Shown here: one piece after another, positions 17,328 through 25,886 of the stretch | Layout of the letters: each line of letters starts with the position of its first letter | Position numbering within the stretch: the first letter of the stretch is position 1 | Origin: Streptococcus gallolyticus | GTDB lineage: Bacteria; Bacillota; Bacilli; Lactobacillales; Streptococcaceae | Length of the DNA: 64,000 nt | Assembly (NCBI GenBank): GCA_019794795.1 | Contig: JAIMFC010000002.1 | Location: 27,142 to 91,141 of the forward strand | Reading direction: 5' to 3' | The notes under the pieces: generated by a model | Told to the model about the DNA's origin: nothing | The model's input: only the letters and a program-made list of their open reading frames with translations | Database searches by the model: none | Made by a program: the position numbers and the translations under genes

Positions 17328-17762
17328 TTATTTCTTTTCCTTAAAGACAAATAATTTACTTAGTACATAGTTGAGGACGATAACGAGGATTTGAGAAATC
17401 AAGGTTGCTACTGCATTGACAGATTTGATATCACTGTGAACAAACTGACCGATGATGCTTGGGAAGGTATCCACGAAGAGCCAAGCCAGGAACATATCTA
17501 ATGCTAAGGTCGTTATTCGAGCAGAGATAAACTTAATCAATCGTGGGAACCAGCCGTGACTTGCTTGACGAAAAACGATTTTATCATTGGTGATAAAGGC
17601 AAAGAGAATGGCCACACAGTTGGAAATAAAGACAACGGTCAAGGTATGAGGAATTAGGTTAAATAAAACCAATCTAGTTATCATGTAGACCAAGGTTGTC
17701 GCAACTCCGAAGACCAAATAAAGGAAGACTTCATTTTTCAGTATTTTTTGTATCATTTTCAT
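17328..17762 (-). CDS. GtrA-family membrane protein
   Basis: The protein has 144 residues and four transmembrane helices, the standard GtrA size and topology: FLYLVFGVATTLVYMITRL, then the conserved FITNDKIVFR after helix two, and NYVLSKLFVFKEKK at the end. GtrA proteins are thought to help move polyprenyl-linked sugars across the membrane for cell-wall or polymer glycosylation. No glycosyltransferase partner is adjacent. It is divergent from the queT unit. Confidence 0.9.
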   Translation of the reverse strand: MKMIQKILKNEVFLYLVFGVATTLVYMITRLVLFNLIPHTLTVVFISNCVAILFAFITNDKIVFRQASHGWFPRLIKFISARITTLALDMFLAWLFVDTFPSIIGQFVHSDIKSVNAVATLISQILVIVLNYVLSKLFVFKEKK

Positions 17763-17792
17763 AAGGATAGTCTATCATTTTTTTGGTAAATA

Positions 17793-17801
17793 TGCTATAC
17801 T
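17793..17801 (+). promoter_or_regulatory. Extended -10 promoter of the queT transcript
   Basis: TGCTATACT is placed so that transcription starts about 15 nt before the riboswitch. Confidence 0.65.
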
Positions 17802-17823
17802 TATCAAGTTGTCAATCGACAAC

Positions 17824-17881
17824 CCTTGGCACTTCCTCCCTTTAGCCAAGCATATTACAAGCGGTTTAGCCGCCAAAGGAG
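17824..17881 (+). promoter_or_regulatory. PreQ1-II riboswitch
   Basis: Stem P1 is CTTGGC / GCCAAG (17825-17830 and 17855-17860). It is followed by the invariant CATATTACA, then hairpin GCGGtttaGCCGC and the pseudoknot strand CCAAAGGAG that contains the ribosome site. This matches the preQ1-II class, found in Lactobacillales ahead of COG4708 (QueT). Ligand binding hides the Shine-Dalgarno sequence and shuts off uptake. Confidence 0.93.
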
Positions 17882-17887
17882 ACAAAC

Positions 17888-18403
17888 ATGAAGACAAATA
17901 AATGGACTGTGCGTGATTTAGCGCAAATTGCTCTCGTTGCTGCTGTTTACGTGATTTTGACAGTGACGCCACCCCTTAATGCGATTTCTTACGGTGCTTA
18001 CCAGTTCCGTATCGCAGAAATGCTCAATTTCTTAGCTTTTTACAACCGCAAGTACATTGCTGGCTTGACGATCGGTTGTATGATTGCCAATCTTTATAGT
18101 TTTGGTGTGATTGACGTCTTTGTCGGTGGTGGATCAACGCTGGTCTTTGTGACACTTGGTGTTATCTTATTTGACAAGTATAAGAAGGAACGGATCCTTA
18201 ACGGCTTCTTCAATAAAGCATTCTTTTTCTTCTCTATTTTCTTTTCACTGTCAATGTTCACCATTGCCTTGGAATTGAAAGTCATCGCAGCTACTCCATT
18301 CTTCTTGACATGGTTTACAACAGCTATCGGTGAATTTGCATCACTTTTAGTTGGTGCTTGGTTGATTGAAAAAATGAGCCAACGTATCGATTTTACAAAA
18401 TAA
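17888..18403 (+). CDS. queT: QueT, queuosine-precursor ECF transporter S-component
   Basis: The protein has 171 residues and about six transmembrane segments. The family start VRDLAQIALVAAVYVILTVTPPLNAISYGAYQFRIAEMLNFL is diagnostic, with the RxxEM motif in the first loop. It binds preQ1 or a related precursor and works with the shared EcfAA'T energising module, which is not in this window. It starts 7 nt after the riboswitch's AAAGGAG and is regulated by it. The hairpin at 18421 ends the transcript. Confidence 0.95.
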   Translation: MKTNKWTVRDLAQIALVAAVYVILTVTPPLNAISYGAYQFRIAEMLNFLAFYNRKYIAGLTIGCMIANLYSFGVIDVFVGGGSTLVFVTLGVILFDKYKKERILNGFFNKAFFFFSIFFSLSMFTIALELKVIAATPFFLTWFTTAIGEFASLLVGAWLIEKMSQRIDFTK

Positions 18404-18420
18404 AATAGACTCTGGGAGGC

Positions 18421-18441
18421 AGCACCGAAAGGTGCTTTTTT
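18421..18441 (+). terminator. Rho-independent terminator of queT
   Basis: AGCACC gaaa GGTGCT is followed by six T residues. Confidence 0.9.
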
Positions 18442-18482
18442 GCTGTATAAATTGCATAAAAAAAAACAATTTGTCCAATATC

Positions 18483-18511
18483 TTGAAATTTTTCCAACAA
18501 TTCGGTATAAT
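18483..18511 (+). promoter_or_regulatory. Sigma-A promoter of the sugar transporter gene
   Basis: TTGAAA, a 17-nt spacer and TATAAT. Confidence 0.8.
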
Positions 18512-18556
18512 AACATTTCGTTTGTTTTGACGAAACTTTATGTCTAGGAGGAAAAT

Positions 18557-19426
18557 ATGGAAGGAATCATGTTAGCTCTTATTCCCATGTTTGCTTGGGG
18601 GAGTATTGGTTTTGCAAGTAATAAGATTGGAGGGAAGCCAACGCAACAGACCTTCGGAATGACCCTTGGTGCCTTGGCTTTTGCCTTTGTAGTTTGGTTG
18701 GTGGTGCGTCCTGAAATGACCTGGCAACTGTGGGTCTTTGGAATTATTGGAGGTATTCTCTGGTCAGTTGGTCAATCTGGTCAATTTCAAGCGATGAAGC
18801 ACGTGGGTGTTTCGATTGCTGGCCCCTTGTCAAGTGGTGCTCAGCTGGTTCTAGGAAGTTTGGTTGGTGCCTTTCTCTTTCATGAGTGGACAAAGCCTAT
18901 ACAGTTTATCTTGGGAATGATTGCCCTCGTCTTATTGGTTGTTGGTTTTTATTTTTCAAGTAAACAAGATCAGGACGGTGCTCACCAAATGGAGCGCTCC
19001 ATTGATTTGCCAAAAGGTTTCCGTGCCTTAGCCTATTCAACAGTTGGTTATATTTCCTATGCTGTTTTGTTCAATAACATCATGAAATTTGAGGCCTTGG
19101 CGGTTATTTTCCCAATGGCAATCGGAATGGTCCTTGGCGCCCTCTTGTTCATGTCTTTCAAAGTAGACTTGGATATTCTTGTCCTTAAAAATGGCTCTGT
19201 CGGCCTTCTATGGGGAATTGGAAATATCTTCATGCTCTTAGCTGCAGCTAAAGCTGGTCTAGCAATTGCTTTTAGCTTTTCACAGTTGGGTGTTATTATT
19301 TCCATCATTGGCGGCATCCTTTTCTTGGGGGAAACAAAAACCAAGAAAGAAATGTGTTGGGTCTTGATTGGAATTGCCTGCTTTGTTGCTGGTGCAGTTT
19401 TGTTAGGCATTGTAAAAACGTATTAA
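18557..19426 (+). CDS. GRP/GlcU-family sugar uptake transporter
   Basis: The protein has 289 residues with ten hydrophobic segments, in the drug/metabolite superfamily arrangement. The N-terminus MLALIPMFAWGSIGFASNKIGG and the QFQAMKHVGVSIAGPLSSGAQLV block are typical of the glucose/ribose porter (GRP) family. It imports a sugar by proton symport; glucose is the usual guess for GlcU, but the substrate is not shown by the sequence. It is monocistronic with its own promoter and terminator. Confidence 0.85.
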   Translation: MEGIMLALIPMFAWGSIGFASNKIGGKPTQQTFGMTLGALAFAFVVWLVVRPEMTWQLWVFGIIGGILWSVGQSGQFQAMKHVGVSIAGPLSSGAQLVLGSLVGAFLFHEWTKPIQFILGMIALVLLVVGFYFSSKQDQDGAHQMERSIDLPKGFRALAYSTVGYISYAVLFNNIMKFEALAVIFPMAIGMVLGALLFMSFKVDLDILVLKNGSVGLLWGIGNIFMLLAAAKAGLAIAFSFSQLGVIISIIGGILFLGETKTKKEMCWVLIGIACFVAGAVLLGIVKTY

Positions 19427-19436
19427 TTGCAAAATG

Positions 19437-19463
19437 GAGGTTTGAAAACAAGCCTCTTTTTTT
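19437..19463 (+). terminator. Terminator of the sugar transporter gene
   Basis: GAGGTTTG aaaa CAAGCCTC is followed by seven T residues. Confidence 0.85.
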
Positions 19464-19495
19464 CTATTCCAGTCATTCAGAAAAGGGCTTACATG

Positions 19496-19504
19496 TGCTA
19501 TAAT
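19496..19504 (+). promoter_or_regulatory. Extended -10 promoter immediately before tex
   Basis: TGCTATAAT ends only 7 nt before ATG 19512, so the predicted transcript start coincides with the start codon. Confidence 0.55.
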
Positions 19505-19511
19505 AGAAGCT

Positions 19512-21638
19512 ATGGATAAGAAATACATGAAAATCGCTCAGGATTTGGGCGTATCACTCAAGCAAATTGATACCGTATTGACTTTGACGGCAGAAGGAAA
19601 TACCATTCCTTTCATCGCACGTTACCGAAAGGAAGCGACAGGCAATCTGGACGAGGTAGTGATTAAATCTATTATCGACCTGGACAAGTCATTGACTGCT
19701 TTGGCAGATCGCAAGGAAACGGTTTTGGCTAAGATTGAAGAACAGGGCAAGTTGACAGACCAACTCCGTCAGGCCATTGAAGAAGCTGAAAAGTTGGCAG
19801 ATGTGGAAGAGCTTTACTTGCCTTACAAGGAAAAGCGTCGGACCAAGGCTACCATAGCACGAGAAGCAGGTCTCTTCCCCTTGGCGCGTCTCATTTTACA
19901 AAATGTGGCTGACTTGGATGCGCAGGCAGAAAATTTTGTGGTAGAAGGCTTTGCGACAGGGAAGGATTGTCTGGCTGGTGCTGTGGATATTTTAGTGGAA
20001 GCTATTTCCGAAGATACCAAGCTCCGTGCCTGGGTCTACCATGAAATAGCGTCAAATTCTAGTTTGATTTCTCAGCTGAAAGATGAAAAGGCCGATGAAA
20101 AATTAATCTTCCAGATCTACTATGATTTTTCTGAAAAAGTAGCTAAAATGCAGGGTTACCGAACACTGGCACTCAATCGTGGTGAAAGTCTGGGTGTCTT
20201 AAAAGTGGCCTTTGAGCACAATCTGGACAAGATGATTCGCTTCTTTGAAGTACGGTTTCCACAGAAGAACGCCTACATCGCTGACGCTATCAGTCAAGCC
20301 CTCAAGAAGAAGATTATTCCTGCCATGGAACGCCGTATTCGGACAGAATTGACAGAGGCAGCCGAAGAAGGAGCCATTGCTCTCTTTTCAGAAAACCTCC
20401 GCAACCTGCTCTTGGTACCGCCTCTTCGCGGGAAAATGGTGCTCGGTTTTGACCCTGCCTTCCGTACTGGGGCTAAGCTCGCGGTAGTAGACCAGACGGG
20501 TAAACTCTTGACAACGCAGGTGATTCATCCCGTGAAGCCCGCTTCAAATAGCCAGATTGCTCAGGCAAAAGTTGATTTGGCTAACTTGCTTGATCAATAT
20601 CAGGTTGAAATTATTGCTATCGGAAATGGGACTGCCAGCCGTGAATCAGAAGCCTTTGTAGCAGAGATTTTGAAAGATTTCCCAGACATTTCTTACGTCA
20701 TTGTCAATGAAAGTGGAGCCTCTGTTTATTCTGCTTCCGAGTTGGCGCGTTACGAATTTCCAGATTTGACGGTTGAAAAACGCTCAGCTATTTCCATTGC
20801 TCGTCGTCTCCAAGATCCCTTGGCAGAGCTGGTGAAAATTGATCCTAAGTCTATCGGTGTCGGTCAATACCAGCACGATGTCAATCAGAAGAAGCTGTCT
20901 GAAGGACTAGACTTTGTTGTCGATACGGTCGTTAACCAAGTCGGTGTCAATGTCAACACGGCTAGTCCGTCTTTGCTCGCGCACGTGGCTGGCCTCAATA
21001 AAACCATCTCTGAAAATATTGTTAAGTACCGCGAAGAAAATGGCGCTCTGACTTCTCGTGCCCAGCTGAAAAAAGTACCACGCTTGGGAGACAAGGCCTA
21101 TGAACAAGCAGCAGGTTTCTTACGCATTCCTGATGCACCAAATTTCTTAGACAATACAGGTGTTCACCCTGAGTCTTATCAAGCGGTTCAAGACTTGTTT
21201 AGCCTTTTAGGAGCAAGTGATTTGGAGCAAGCAACACCACAACTTAAGGCGTTGAACATTGCGCAAACGGCAGAAAAATTATCTATTGGTCAAGAAACTC
21301 TCAAGGACATTGTGGGAGACTTGCTCAAACCAGGTCGTGATTTACGGGATGAATTTGCAGCTCCTGTCCTGCGTCAAGATGTTTTGGATTTCAAGGATTT
21401 ACAGATTGGACAGAAGTTGGAAGGAGTTGTCCGTAATGTGGTGGACTTCGGTGCCTTTGTGGATATCGGCATTCACGAAGATGGACTAATCCACATTTCC
21501 AACATGAGCAAGAACTTCATCAAGCATCCAAGTCAGGTCGTATCTGTTGGCGACTTGGTGACGGTCTGGGTGCACAAACTGGATACAGCGCGCGAAAAAG
21601 TTAATTTGACCTTGGTGCCACCTCGTGAATCTCACTGA
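19512..21638 (+). CDS. tex: Tex, S1-domain RNA-binding transcription accessory protein
   Basis: The protein has 708 residues. In order: N-terminal helical region with the signature [30 protein letters not shown], a YqgF/RuvC-like domain ([20 protein letters not shown], about residue 315), helix-hairpin-helix segments ([23 protein letters not shown]), and a C-terminal S1 domain ([30 protein letters not shown]). Tex influences transcription and virulence gene expression in several pathogens. The start matches the family N-terminus, but no ribosome site precedes it and a -10 box abuts it. It overlaps sprT by 14 nt. Confidence 0.96.
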   Translation: MDKKYMKIAQDLGVSLKQIDTVLTLTAEGNTIPFIARYRKEATGNLDEVVIKSIIDLDKSLTALADRKETVLAKIEEQGKLTDQLRQAIEEAEKLADVEELYLPYKEKRRTKATIAREAGLFPLARLILQNVADLDAQAENFVVEGFATGKDCLAGAVDILVEAISEDTKLRAWVYHEIASNSSLISQLKDEKADEKLIFQIYYDFSEKVAKMQGYRTLALNRGESLGVLKVAFEHNLDKMIRFFEVRFPQKNAYIADAISQALKKKIIPAMERRIRTELTEAAEEGAIALFSENLRNLLLVPPLRGKMVLGFDPAFRTGAKLAVVDQTGKLLTTQVIHPVKPASNSQIAQAKVDLANLLDQYQVEIIAIGNGTASRESEAFVAEILKDFPDISYVIVNESGASVYSASELARYEFPDLTVEKRSAISIARRLQDPLAELVKIDPKSIGVGQYQHDVNQKKLSEGLDFVVDTVVNQVGVNVNTASPSLLAHVAGLNKTISENIVKYREENGALTSRAQLKKVPRLGDKAYEQAAGFLRIPDAPNFLDNTGVHPESYQAVQDLFSLLGASDLEQATPQLKALNIAQTAEKLSIGQETLKDIVGDLLKPGRDLRDEFAAPVLRQDVLDFKDLQIGQKLEGVVRNVVDFGAFVDIGIHEDGLIHISNMSKNFIKHPSQVVSVGDLVTVWVHKLDTAREKVNLTLVPPRESH

Positions 21639-22062
21639 TTATGTCAAGCAGGTATCTGAGGAGGATTTTGGCCGTCCCTTTCTTCATGAGGTTTTTTGGA
21701 ACAATCGCTTGCGCTCCACAGGAGGACGCTTCTTTCCTAAAGACGGTCATCTGGATTTTAACCGCAAATTATTAGACCAATTTGGACTGGAAACTTTCCG
21801 AAAAATTGTGCGACATGAACTCTGCCATTACCATCTCTACTTTGAGAAAAAAGGCTACAAACATGGTGATCGAGAGTTTAAGGAGTTGTTGAGGAGAGTA
21901 GATGGCTTGCGCTATGCACCGAGTCTACCTTCTAATAAGGAGAATATTCATCATTATCATTGTCAAGTCTGTGGACAAGTCTACACCCGAAAACGACGCA
22001 TTGACTTGAAAAAATACCGCTGTGGCAAGTGCCGTGGGCAATTAATCCTAGACAAAAATTAG
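21625..22062 (+). CDS. sprT: SprT-like zinc metalloprotease-fold protein
   Basis: The protein has 145 residues starting at GTG 21625 inside the end of tex. The zinc motif is [16 protein letters not shown] (HExxH-type with C), and a C-terminal zinc ribbon is made of [26 protein letters not shown]. It belongs to the SprT/YdcK group, related to the Spartan DNA-protein-crosslink proteases; the bacterial role is unproven. The long overlap implies translational coupling to tex. Confidence 0.9.
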   Translation: MNLTDYVKQVSEEDFGRPFLHEVFWNNRLRSTGGRFFPKDGHLDFNRKLLDQFGLETFRKIVRHELCHYHLYFEKKGYKHGDREFKELLRRVDGLRYAPSLPSNKENIHHYHCQVCGQVYTRKRRIDLKKYRCGKCRGQLILDKN

Positions 22063-22089
22063 AAATCAGTCCTTGGGCTGATTTCTTTT
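22061..22089 (+). terminator. Terminator of tex-sprT
   Basis: AGAAATCAG tccttggg CTGATTTCT is followed by TTTT and starts at the sprT stop codon. Confidence 0.8.
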
Positions 22090-22100
22090 GGGCTGGTATT

Positions 22101-22109
22101 TGCTATACT
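22101..22109 (+). promoter_or_regulatory. Extended -10 promoter of the liaX-like gene
   Basis: TGCTATACT lies 23 nt before ATG 22132, which has a GAGGTG ribosome site. Confidence 0.6.
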
Positions 22110-22131
22110 ATATGAGAATTGAGGTGAAAAA

Positions 22132-22899
22132 ATGGGACAAGAACAGGAAAAACGTGTCTTGGAGCTATATGAAAAAGGAATATTAACCAAGGAAGAAGCC
22201 AAGGCTTGTTTTTTGGAGCTTAATGCGGACTGTGATTTTCTTTTCATTGAAGAAAAAGCCAAGCTCGGCTTCACTCTGCCACATTTTAAGGTCTTTTCAT
22301 CTAGTAAACTCAAGCAAGAATTCACCTTTTCAGATATTGAGTCCATGAAAATTCGTCTGACAGAAGGACGGATTCAATTCACCAAACAGAAAAAAGAGGA
22401 CTGTGTCATTCGGATTGTCTACCCTCAGCAGTTGGAGCAGGAAGATTTACCCAAGATTTTTATTGAAGAGGAGCAACTCTATTTTGAAAGTCGCTTTCCT
22501 TGTCAGGTCGCCATTGCTCTTCCAGACAAATGGATGTCGGTCTTAGACTTGGATTTGGGTCAGGCAGATGCTCGACTAGACTATTTGCCTTTTGAGGATA
22601 TTTCCATTTATAGTCAGACGGATAAAAAACAACAGGATGTCCGCTTGGCAGTCGCAGGGAAGTTTTCTCAGCATTTATCAGTGCAGTTTTGTCATGCCAA
22701 TGTGCAGCTGCAACTAGCTAAGAACCAAGGTGTTCAGGGAAGATTAGAGAGTCGAATAGGGACGGTTTGGGTTGGTCGGAAATCTCATCCTAGCCCCTAT
22801 ATTTGCCAACAGGAGGGGCAATATCCTCTGCAGGTAAAAATGCTGACCTTGGATGGTCAGTTGAGTGTGAAAGGAATAAAGAATGTACGGATTTTATAA
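22132..22899 (+). CDS. DUF4097-family (LiaX-like) protein
   Basis: The protein has 255 residues. The N-terminal 30 residues form a short helical SHOCT-like segment (LELYEKGILTKEEAKACF). The rest is beta-rich with repeated short strands, as in the DUF4097 adhesin-like fold. There is no signal peptide. In enterococci LiaX (DUF4097) and LiaY (PspC domain) form an envelope-stress module under LiaR that governs daptomycin response; this gene is followed by a PspC-domain gene in the same arrangement. It is shorter than enterococcal LiaX (about 530 residues), so equivalence is inference. No lia operator was identified. Confidence 0.7.
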   Translation: MGQEQEKRVLELYEKGILTKEEAKACFLELNADCDFLFIEEKAKLGFTLPHFKVFSSSKLKQEFTFSDIESMKIRLTEGRIQFTKQKKEDCVIRIVYPQQLEQEDLPKIFIEEEQLYFESRFPCQVAIALPDKWMSVLDLDLGQADARLDYLPFEDISIYSQTDKKQQDVRLAVAGKFSQHLSVQFCHANVQLQLAKNQGVQGRLESRIGTVWVGRKSHPSPYICQQEGQYPLQVKMLTLDGQLSVKGIKNVRIL

Positions 22900-23137
22900 G
22901 CAAAGACGAGGCAAAATCCTCTCCGGTGTATTAGCAGCAGTAGCTAGTCGTTTTAATTGGGATGTGTGGATTGTCCGAGGTGTGTTTGTAGCAGTGGTTG
23001 TATTGTTAAGGGGATTAGGTCTACTGGCACTTGCAGCCTATGTTCTGGCGGCAGTTCTCTTGCCTTATAAGGAAGATGTAGATGCGGAGCGTTTTGGAAC
23101 AGGTCCCCGCAAGACCAAGGATGCGGAGAAGTTATAA
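22883..23137 (+). CDS. PspC-domain membrane protein (LiaY-like)
   Basis: The protein has 84 residues. The PspC domain starts at the N-terminus: MYGFYKQRRGKILSGVLAAVASRFNWDVWIVRGVFVAVVVLL, with one to two membrane spans, and ends in a charged tail. The gene overlaps the preceding liaX-like gene by 17 nt, so the products are probably made together. PspC/LiaY proteins sit in the membrane and respond to envelope stress. Confidence 0.88.
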   Translation: MYGFYKQRRGKILSGVLAAVASRFNWDVWIVRGVFVAVVVLLRGLGLLALAAYVLAAVLLPYKEDVDAERFGTGPRKTKDAEKL

Positions 23138-23638
23138 ATGGTAGAACGTTGGAATGCCTTTGATAAGGATGGTCAGCTTGTTGAAAACCGAATTCTAGAT
23201 CGAGCTGATTGGCCAACTGAGGATGAAATCTATCATTTAGCTGTCAATGTTTGGGTTCAACATGAAGATGGAGATTGGCTCTTTGTTCGTCGTTCGCCTA
23301 AAAAATCTCATTTTCCGCTTTATTATGAAGCGGGAGCTGGTGGTTCAGTACTCTTGGGCGAAGCCTCGCAGGAGGCAGCTCTACGTGAGTTGCAGGAAGA
23401 AACAGGCTTGAAGGCTAGTACAGTTGATTTTCTTTTTCGTTTTACAGAAGAGCAGCACCGAACGCATTTTGATGTCTATTTGGCGAAAATTACTGGCAAA
23501 AAGGACGTTTCCTATCAAATTTCGGAAACAGATGCTCATGTTTGGGTAGCAGAAAAAAAAGTACCAAATTTTTTAGAAACACATCAGGTTTTTACCAATC
23601 AAAAAGAACAGATTCTAGCTTATTTGGCGACCAAGTAA
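23138..23638 (+). CDS. Nudix hydrolase
   Basis: The protein has 166 residues. The Nudix box is complete: GSVLLGEASQEAALRELQEETG (Gx5Ex7REUxEExGU). The N-terminus ERWNAFDKDGQLVENRILDR resembles the isopentenyl-diphosphate isomerase-like/YfcD subgroup of uncharacterised Nudix enzymes. The substrate is unknown. Its ATG follows the PspC-gene stop without a gap, so it is part of the same operon. Confidence 0.88.
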   Translation: MVERWNAFDKDGQLVENRILDRADWPTEDEIYHLAVNVWVQHEDGDWLFVRRSPKKSHFPLYYEAGAGGSVLLGEASQEAALRELQEETGLKASTVDFLFRFTEEQHRTHFDVYLAKITGKKDVSYQISETDAHVWVAEKKVPNFLETHQVFTNQKEQILAYLATK

Positions 23639-23691
23639 CTAGGGTCTTTTTTTGTGGATTTTCTGTTAATATTTACAGAAATAAACAAGCA

Positions 23692-23726
23692 CAATCTTTT
23701 CAATGTTTTTTCAATCTTGCTATGCT
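23692..23726 (+). promoter_or_regulatory. Direct repeats and -10 box upstream of dltR
   Basis: CAATCTT (23692), CAATGTT (23701) and CAATCTT (23712) precede TATGCT (23721-23726). The last two copies are 11 bp apart, centred on where the -35 should be. This is a plausible autoregulatory site for an OmpR-type regulator; inference. Confidence 0.4.
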
Positions 23727-23756
23727 AGACTAGAATCTGGAAAATAGGAGCAATGC

Positions 23757-24434
23757 ATGAAGATTTTATTAGTAGAAGATGAAAGAAGCATCGCAGAAGC
23801 CTTGAAGGCTATTTTAGAAAGAGAAGGGTATGAAGTGAGTCTAGCCTTTGATGGGGAATCAGGCTTAGATGAAATCATTACGGCAGTCTATGACTTGGTT
23901 TTGCTGGATCTCATGCTACCCAAGCTGGACGGTCTATCTGTCTTACGAAAAACAAGGAAGTTAGGTTTGGAAGTTCCTGTTATTTGTCTGACGGCTCGTT
24001 CGCAAGTAGATGATAAGGTAACAGGGCTAGACCAAGGGGCTAATGATTATATTACGAAGCCTTTTGAAGTGGATGAATTGCTGGCGCGTGTGCGTGTGCA
24101 GGTGAGACAGTCCGTGGTTCAGAAGGCCAATCAATTAAGTTTAGGGAACCTCACTCTTAAGACGGATAGTAGAGAATTACTATCTCCTGAGGGAAAAATC
24201 ACCCTTTCCAATAAAGAGTTTCTCCTGATGGAAATATTTTTCCGTCATCCAAATCAAATTCTATCGAAAGAACAGTTAATCACTAAGGTTTGGGGTCCCA
24301 TGGATGATTCGGAGTACAATCAGCTAGAGGTATTTATGACCTTTATCCGTAAGAAGCTCCGCTTTTTGAAGGCGACGGTGGAAATCAAGGCGACGCGTGG
24401 TCTGGGCTACTCTATGAAAGAGGTTGAAGGATGA
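23757..24434 (+). CDS. dltR: OmpR-family response regulator, probable DltR
   Basis: The protein has 225 residues. The receiver domain has EDE at residues 8-10, phospho-acceptor D in DLVLLDLMLP, T in CLTAR and K in YITKPFEVDELLARVRV. The C-terminal winged helix ends TRGLGYSMKEVEG. It overlaps the kinase gene by 4 nt. The pair lies directly upstream of dltXABCD, as DltR-DltS do in Streptococcus agalactiae, and the sizes match. CiaR was considered because of general similarity, but context favours DltR. Confidence 0.75.
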   Translation: MKILLVEDERSIAEALKAILEREGYEVSLAFDGESGLDEIITAVYDLVLLDLMLPKLDGLSVLRKTRKLGLEVPVICLTARSQVDDKVTGLDQGANDYITKPFEVDELLARVRVQVRQSVVQKANQLSLGNLTLKTDSRELLSPEGKITLSNKEFLLMEIFFRHPNQILSKEQLITKVWGPMDDSEYNQLEVFMTFIRKKLRFLKATVEIKATRGLGYSMKEVEG

Positions 24435-25591
24435 TTGCACACCTACGGAAACAATTTGTCATCATCACCATGTCTCTCTTAACGGTGGTTGTTGCCTTCC
24501 TCTTTACAGTTAATCACTACTATAGTCAATTTTGGGACACGATGGATAATTACCGCTTGGTCCGTCTGGTTGCCAGTAACCAATATATTGCCATTCCTAA
24601 TGATGAAGCGATTGCTTTAGTGACAATTCCTCCTAATCAACCCAGCAAGGTGCAACTCAACAATACTCTTTTATCGAATGATGAAGTGGAAATCTTGAGT
24701 CAAAAAATGCTGAAAAAGGGGAAGAAAAGTCGTAAGTATCAAGACTACATTTATGCCATTAAAGAAAATAAGGATGGACAGATTAGTTTAGCCCTGCTAG
24801 ATAGCAAGCCCTATGAAGATCGACTGGGACAATTAGTGGTAGAAATGGCTTTTGCAATTTTTGGCTTTCTCTTACTGAGTGGTGTTAGTCTGTATCTTTC
24901 TCGCTTTATTGTGAAACCTGCTCAGGATGCTTTGGCGCGTGAAAAACAGTTTGTTTCAGATGCGAGTCATGAACTGAAAACGCCGATTGCAGCCATTCAG
25001 GCTAATGCTCAGGTCTTGAAAAATGAAGGAGCAGATAGTCGCTATCTACATCACATTATTTCAGAATCTAAGCGTATGGAAGGTCTAGTACAGCAATTGT
25101 TAGGGCTGACGCGTTTGGAAACGAGAGTGGCCGATAGCTTTACGAAGCCTTGTGACTTGTCTGCTGTCTGTGAAGAGATGTTGTTGACCTATGAAAGTCT
25201 GGCCTTTGAAGAGGGGAAAGTGATCTCTGAGCAGATAGCGCCAGCTGTATTTGTCAAAGGAGAAGAAGGACAATTGAAGCAGCTTTGGGCGATTCTCTTG
25301 GACAATGCTATCAAGCATTCTAAGGGAGGGAGTCAGATTGATTTGCAATTATCTATCCGAAAGAAAAAGGCTTGTATTCTGGTGGTCAATCCAGCCTATC
25401 CTTATCCCCAAGAAGTATTGAACAATCTCTTTAATCGTTTTTACCAAGCGGAGGAGTCTCATCATCAGGCAGAAAGTTTTGGATTGGGTTTATCCATCGC
25501 AAAGGCAATTGTTGCCCAGCATAAGGGGACGATTAAAGTAGAGCAAGTTGATGGACAGTTTCTTATTCAAGTAGAATTTCCCCTTGCTTAA
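24431..25591 (+). CDS. dltS: Sensor histidine kinase, probable DltS
   Basis: The protein has 386 residues. Transmembrane helices at about 10-28 and 138-160 frame an extracellular loop of about 110 residues. The H-box is FVSDASHELKTPIAAIQANAQ, the N-box AILLDNAIKHSKGGS and the G-box SFGLGLSIAKAIVAQHKG. In group B streptococcus the DltS partner of DltR adjusts D-alanylation and resistance to cationic peptides; the same role is inferred here from position before dltX. It ends 162 bp before dltX, with no strong terminator in between. Confidence 0.75.
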   Translation: MIAHLRKQFVIITMSLLTVVVAFLFTVNHYYSQFWDTMDNYRLVRLVASNQYIAIPNDEAIALVTIPPNQPSKVQLNNTLLSNDEVEILSQKMLKKGKKSRKYQDYIYAIKENKDGQISLALLDSKPYEDRLGQLVVEMAFAIFGFLLLSGVSLYLSRFIVKPAQDALAREKQFVSDASHELKTPIAAIQANAQVLKNEGADSRYLHHIISESKRMEGLVQQLLGLTRLETRVADSFTKPCDLSAVCEEMLLTYESLAFEEGKVISEQIAPAVFVKGEEGQLKQLWAILLDNAIKHSKGGSQIDLQLSIRKKKACILVVNPAYPYPQEVLNNLFNRFYQAEESHHQAESFGLGLSIAKAIVAQHKGTIKVEQVDGQFLIQVEFPLA

Positions 25592-25753
25592 TGGAATGTA
25601 GAACTTGTGTTCACAGTTCAATGCATTTATTTAGGGCTCATTCTCCGCTACTCATCGTTAGTTTTTTCAAAAAACAGCCTTGATGATCGGAAAATGATCA
25701 CCTAAATCAAACTATTTCACTAGTGAATAAAGATTCTTAGAAAAGGAAGAAAG

Positions 25754-25876
25754 ATGAGTGATTTTTGGAAGTTTGTGGCAAAAACAGCCGTGTATTTTGT
25801 CATTTTACTAGTATTAGTTTATTTTTATAGTTACCTAGGACGTGGTCAGGGTAATTTCATCTACAATGAATTTTAG
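25754..25876 (+). CDS. dltX: DltX, small membrane protein of the D-alanylation operon
   Basis: The protein has 40 residues. GGAAGAAAG precedes ATG 25754. One transmembrane helix (about 10-27, [19 protein letters not shown]) is followed by the conserved C-terminal motif ending GNFIYNEF. DltX homologues always sit just before dltA and are required for D-alanylation of teichoic acids; the C-terminal peptide is thought to carry or accept D-Ala through a Tyr. Its last codons overlap the dltA ribosome site (AGGAGG). Confidence 0.93.
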   Translation: MSDFWKFVAKTAVYFVILLVLVYFYSYLGRGQGNFIYNEF

Positions 25877-25886
25877 GAGGTATTTT

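Noticed and set aside
23757-25591. Assignment as CiaRH
   Set aside because: The regulator's N-terminus and the kinase differ from CiaR/CiaH as I know them, and position before dltX fits DltRS better.
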